From assembly GCA_938030645.1 (NCBI GenBank), contig CALHHQ010000172.1:1-7585 (forward strand): DNA of 7,585 bases, in the 5' to 3' direction. The stretch's first letter is position 1, and the number at the start of each line of letters is the position of its first letter. Source of the DNA: an uncultured Rhizobiaceae group bacterium (lineage in GTDB: Bacteria > Pseudomonadota > Alphaproteobacteria > Rhizobiales > Rhizobiaceae). The notes beneath the pieces were generated by a model. The model saw nothing but the letters and a program-made list of their open reading frames with translations, ran no database searches and had not been told where the DNA came from. Of this stretch, positions 5,568 through 7,585 are shown piece after piece. The position numbers were made by a program, and so were the translations under genes.

Positions 5568-6656
5568 ATGGCAAGCATGACGAAGTTCGATCAAGAGATC
5601 GCAAAAACCAAAAGCACAATCGAAGAGATGCGTGGCAAGATTCAAAAGAGCGGTGTTGTTCTTGAAGAAATGTCCAAGTCGCAGTCCATTGGTGACGCAG
5701 ATTTTGATATTGAAAATGCGCGTATTCAAGATGTGTTGAAACAACAGAAGGTGATGGAAGGCAATATTGCCGATCTCATCATCGGCTTGGAAGACGCCAC
5801 CAATGTGTTCGGTTCCGAATTTGAATCGATGAAGAGCTACACCACTTGGGAAAAAATCGTTGGCATCTTTTCCAAGCAACGTTCCCAGCGCATGCGTACT
5901 GACCGTGTTCGCAACATGTCACTAGCGGGCAATTTGCAAGAATTGCTGACCAAATCTGACACCATCACCGGAATTTTGAAGGAACAAGAGCAGGTGCTCA
6001 CCGAGCGCTACGAAAGTTCGGAAGGTCAATTGCGCGAGGTGATTGAACGCCGCAAGGGAACGATTGCTGATCTTGAAACAACCCAGACACGCATCGAAGA
6101 ACTGAACCCCATGTTGCTCGACTTGGAAAACCAGATTTCCATGGCAACCGACCAGAATAAACGTGCCGATCTTGAAGGTCAGCGTTCTGAACTGGCGACT
6201 GAATACAATGCTGCTCAAGCCAAAGAGCAAGAATTGCTGGCGGAGAGCCAAACGCTGGAACGTTACACATCTATGTTCCAGACATTTGTTGACTCTTTGA
6301 ACAACCAAAAAGCGGCTCAAGCGACTTTAATCAACAAGCTGACGATTGATACGGAGCAACGCATTGTTCTTTATAAAGCGCTTGAAGATTCATTGAAAAC
6401 TGCGGCACAACAAGATGTCGCGCACAAGATCAACACGCTTGGCACACAAGTTGATACGGCGGCGGAATCCACAATGGCTGGCATCGGTGCTGCTGCGCAA
6501 AGCCACATTGGTGATCTTTTGGAAATGCACGAATCCAACATGGTTTCGACCAAGGATATTCAACGTCGCAAGCAATTGGCCGATGAAGCCTTTGCTCGCC
6601 GTTTCCAAGATGTGATGGATAAGCATAACAAAGCGGATTATGTGGCGCAGTCCTAA
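5568..6656 (+). CDS. Soluble coiled-coil protein of unknown function
   Basis: The 362-residue product has no signal peptide and no transmembrane helix, so it is probably cytoplasmic. It is almost entirely helical and rich in Glu, Gln, Lys and Ala. Helices at residues 5-40 are followed by a short non-coiled patch with YTTWEKIVGIFSKQ (about 91-104). Long heptad-like stretches then run through about 115-270, and there is an Ala/Gly-rich segment near 300-315 (ESTMAGIGAAAQSHIGDLL) before a charged C-terminus. I do not recognise the family. The WEKIVGIF-basic patch followed by long coiled coils loosely recalls TelA (toxic-anion-resistance) proteins, and a PspA-like membrane-associated scaffold is another thought; neither is supported by a defining motif. 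It follows the export genes after 144 bp and precedes gene 6 by only 27 bp, so it may be an accessory of the export machine and a partner of the gene 6 product. Confidence 0.8.
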   Translation: MASMTKFDQEIAKTKSTIEEMRGKIQKSGVVLEEMSKSQSIGDADFDIENARIQDVLKQQKVMEGNIADLIIGLEDATNVFGSEFESMKSYTTWEKIVGIFSKQRSQRMRTDRVRNMSLAGNLQELLTKSDTITGILKEQEQVLTERYESSEGQLREVIERRKGTIADLETTQTRIEELNPMLLDLENQISMATDQNKRADLEGQRSELATEYNAAQAKEQELLAESQTLERYTSMFQTFVDSLNNQKAAQATLINKLTIDTEQRIVLYKALEDSLKTAAQQDVAHKINTLGTQVDTAAESTMAGIGAAAQSHIGDLLEMHESNMVSTKDIQRRKQLADEAFARRFQDVMDKHNKADYVAQS

Positions 6657-6671
6657 ATTGAACTTTAGGGC
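6650..6671 (+). promoter_or_regulatory. Hairpin spanning the stop codon of the coiled-coil gene, abutting the next ribosome binding site
   Basis: GTCCTAAA (6650-6657) pairs with TTTAGGGC (6664-6671) around TTGAAC, giving an 8-bp RNA stem with one G-U wobble. It contains the TAA stop at 6654-6656 and ends immediately before AGGG (6672-6675), the likely ribosome binding site of the following gene. Ribosomes terminating here would open it, so coupling of the two genes is plausible. Confidence 0.35.
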
Positions 6672-6683
6672 AGGGCTTCCGTT

Positions 6684-7585
6684 GTGAGCGTATCTGAAAA
6701 AACTGATCTCTATTTCCGTGCGATTGATTCTGCGCTGGAAGGGCTTGATGTGTATTTGGGGGAAGACAATTCCCCCTTTTACAATCATGAAATGACGGGC
6801 CGCATCCTCACGCAGTATATTGAGCGTTTGCAACATTCGTTTGATGCGTGGGAAAACCGTGTGGCGTTTGCTGAACGGTTTAAAATCAACCAGGCGGAAA
6901 GTGGATACCCCACATTTCAAAATGTGCTGGACCTCGACAATGATGCCAAAAATGCTGAACGCGATTTGGCGGGGCTGCCCGAGGCGGACGTTTTGCGCCA
7001 GGAAATGATCGACTACATTCTGCTGAAGAAAAAGTTTCCAACACCAATGAAGCGTTCCATGGCAAAGCGCGTTTATTTGGAACACGTGCAAGAAGGCGAT
7101 GTATTTGCGCCTTACATTTTGCCGGAGACTGTTCGTCTGGCATTCAACGAGAAGACGAAGCGACCCGTTTACGTTGTTCATTGGGCGGCCTTTGATGGTT
7201 CTGCGAACTTGCCGCTCGTTTATGTGGCCGTTTTGGAAGACTCTTCGCCTGACATGTTGAAAAAACTGGTGTCGAGCGGTGAAAAGCTGAAGTCAGATCT
7301 GGATATTCCATTTCCGATTGGCGGTCTTTTGAACCCCGATTTGGCACACGGTTTCGATGACTTTTGCGAGAAGAATTCAAGTTATGGACTGACACTCGCC
7401 ACGATTGCCGATAATTTGGACAAAGACTTCGTGCATCTTCACCCAACTCAATTGCGCCGCTTTGTTATGGGGCCGTTTTATAGCGCTGGATTGACCAGCC
7501 ATGGCCGTGTTGTGGAGAAAATTCTGGAATCGGTGTCGCAGGTCAATAATGCCTGGATGCTTACGTGGACCCAGCAGGAATTATT
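6684..7585 (+). CDS. Unrecognised protein, 5' part (gene runs past the window end)
   Basis: A GTG start at 6684, with AGGG (6672-6675) ending 8 bases upstream, opens a frame that stays open to the window end (300 complete codons). An in-frame TAG at 6666-6668 bounds the start, and no ATG occurs before codon 37. The N-terminus (SVSEKTDLYFRAIDSALEGL) is helical and acidic, with no signal peptide; no transmembrane helix is evident in the visible part. A helical first half (to about residue 130) is followed by a mixed strand-helix region (for example RPVYVVHWAAFDGSANLPLV at about 161-180). I recognise no family or catalytic motif. It is 27 bp from the coiled-coil gene and so very probably co-transcribed, which suggests a cytoplasmic partner or regulator of the same system; that is inference from position alone. 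Confidence 0.75.
   Translation, partial: MSVSEKTDLYFRAIDSALEGLDVYLGEDNSPFYNHEMTGRILTQYIERLQHSFDAWENRVAFAERFKINQAESGYPTFQNVLDLDNDAKNAERDLAGLPEADVLRQEMIDYILLKKKFPTPMKRSMAKRVYLEHVQEGDVFAPYILPETVRLAFNEKTKRPVYVVHWAAFDGSANLPLVYVAVLEDSSPDMLKKLVSSGEKLKSDLDIPFPIGGLLNPDLAHGFDDFCEKNSSYGLTLATIADNLDKDFVHLHPTQLRRFVMGPFYSAGLTSHGRVVEKILESVSQVNNAWMLTWTQQEL

Noticed and set aside
5922..6320. 132-codon minus-strand open frame inside the coiled-coil gene
   Set aside because: It is the complement of a Glu/Gln/Leu-rich coiled coil, which naturally gives long Phe/Leu/Gln-rich antisense frames. No independent signal supports it.
6390..7181. 263-codon open frame on the minus strand
   Set aside because: It runs antisense across two well-supported + strand genes and their junction and is rich in Arg, His, Ile and Phe as expected of a shadow frame. 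I saw no clear ribosome binding site or recognisable domain.

Overview
The window reads as one stretch of a Gram-negative, probably proteobacterial chromosome. An outer-membrane TolC-type channel and periplasmic adaptors require a double membrane. By eye the base composition is near 50% GC, and Shine-Dalgarno sites are clear before three of the genes. An alphaproteobacterium is my guess, but nothing here settles the lineage. All genes lie on the + strand, densely packed and in the same direction, which suggests an operon of one or two transcription units. No RNA gene, insertion sequence, CRISPR array, phage or attachment-site signal was seen.

Layout: (1) positions 1-786 hold the 3' part of a TolC-family channel gene whose product has an unusual, strongly basic C-terminal tail. 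(2) 867-1718 encode a secreted, short-hairpin periplasmic adaptor (membrane fusion protein). (3) 1798-3294 encode a second adaptor, anchored in the inner membrane, with a cytoplasmic GAF-like domain fused in front. (4) 3279-5423 overlap gene 3 by 16 bp and encode a multi-pass membrane protein: a PqqD-like N-terminal domain, a site-2-protease-type (M50) core with intact zinc motifs, and a C-terminal HlyD-like adaptor domain. (5) After a 144-bp gap, 5568-6656 encode a soluble coiled-coil protein of unknown function. (6) 6684 to the window end is the 5' part of a gene I do not recognise, left open at the edge.

Genes 1-4 together look like a trans-envelope export or processing machine: outer-membrane channel, soluble periplasmic adaptor, membrane adaptor with a cytoplasmic sensor-like domain, and a membrane metalloprotease that is itself an adaptor. 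No ABC ATPase, RND pump or MFS partner is encoded in the window, so either the energiser lies outside or the M50-adaptor protein is the central inner-membrane component. The PqqD-like domain hints at a peptide or protein substrate, which is inference. Genes 5 and 6 may be cytoplasmic accessory factors of the same system.

A second pattern is that every gene junction carries one or more inverted repeats able to form RNA hairpins (820-843, 1725-1750, 3269-3286 with 3302-3325, 5418-5448, 6650-6671), and there is one more early in gene 3 (1849-1873). Several have 8-11 bp stems; two contain stop codons and one contains a start codon. Processing, attenuation or translational coupling that sets subunit ratios is a plausible reading, but it is unproven.
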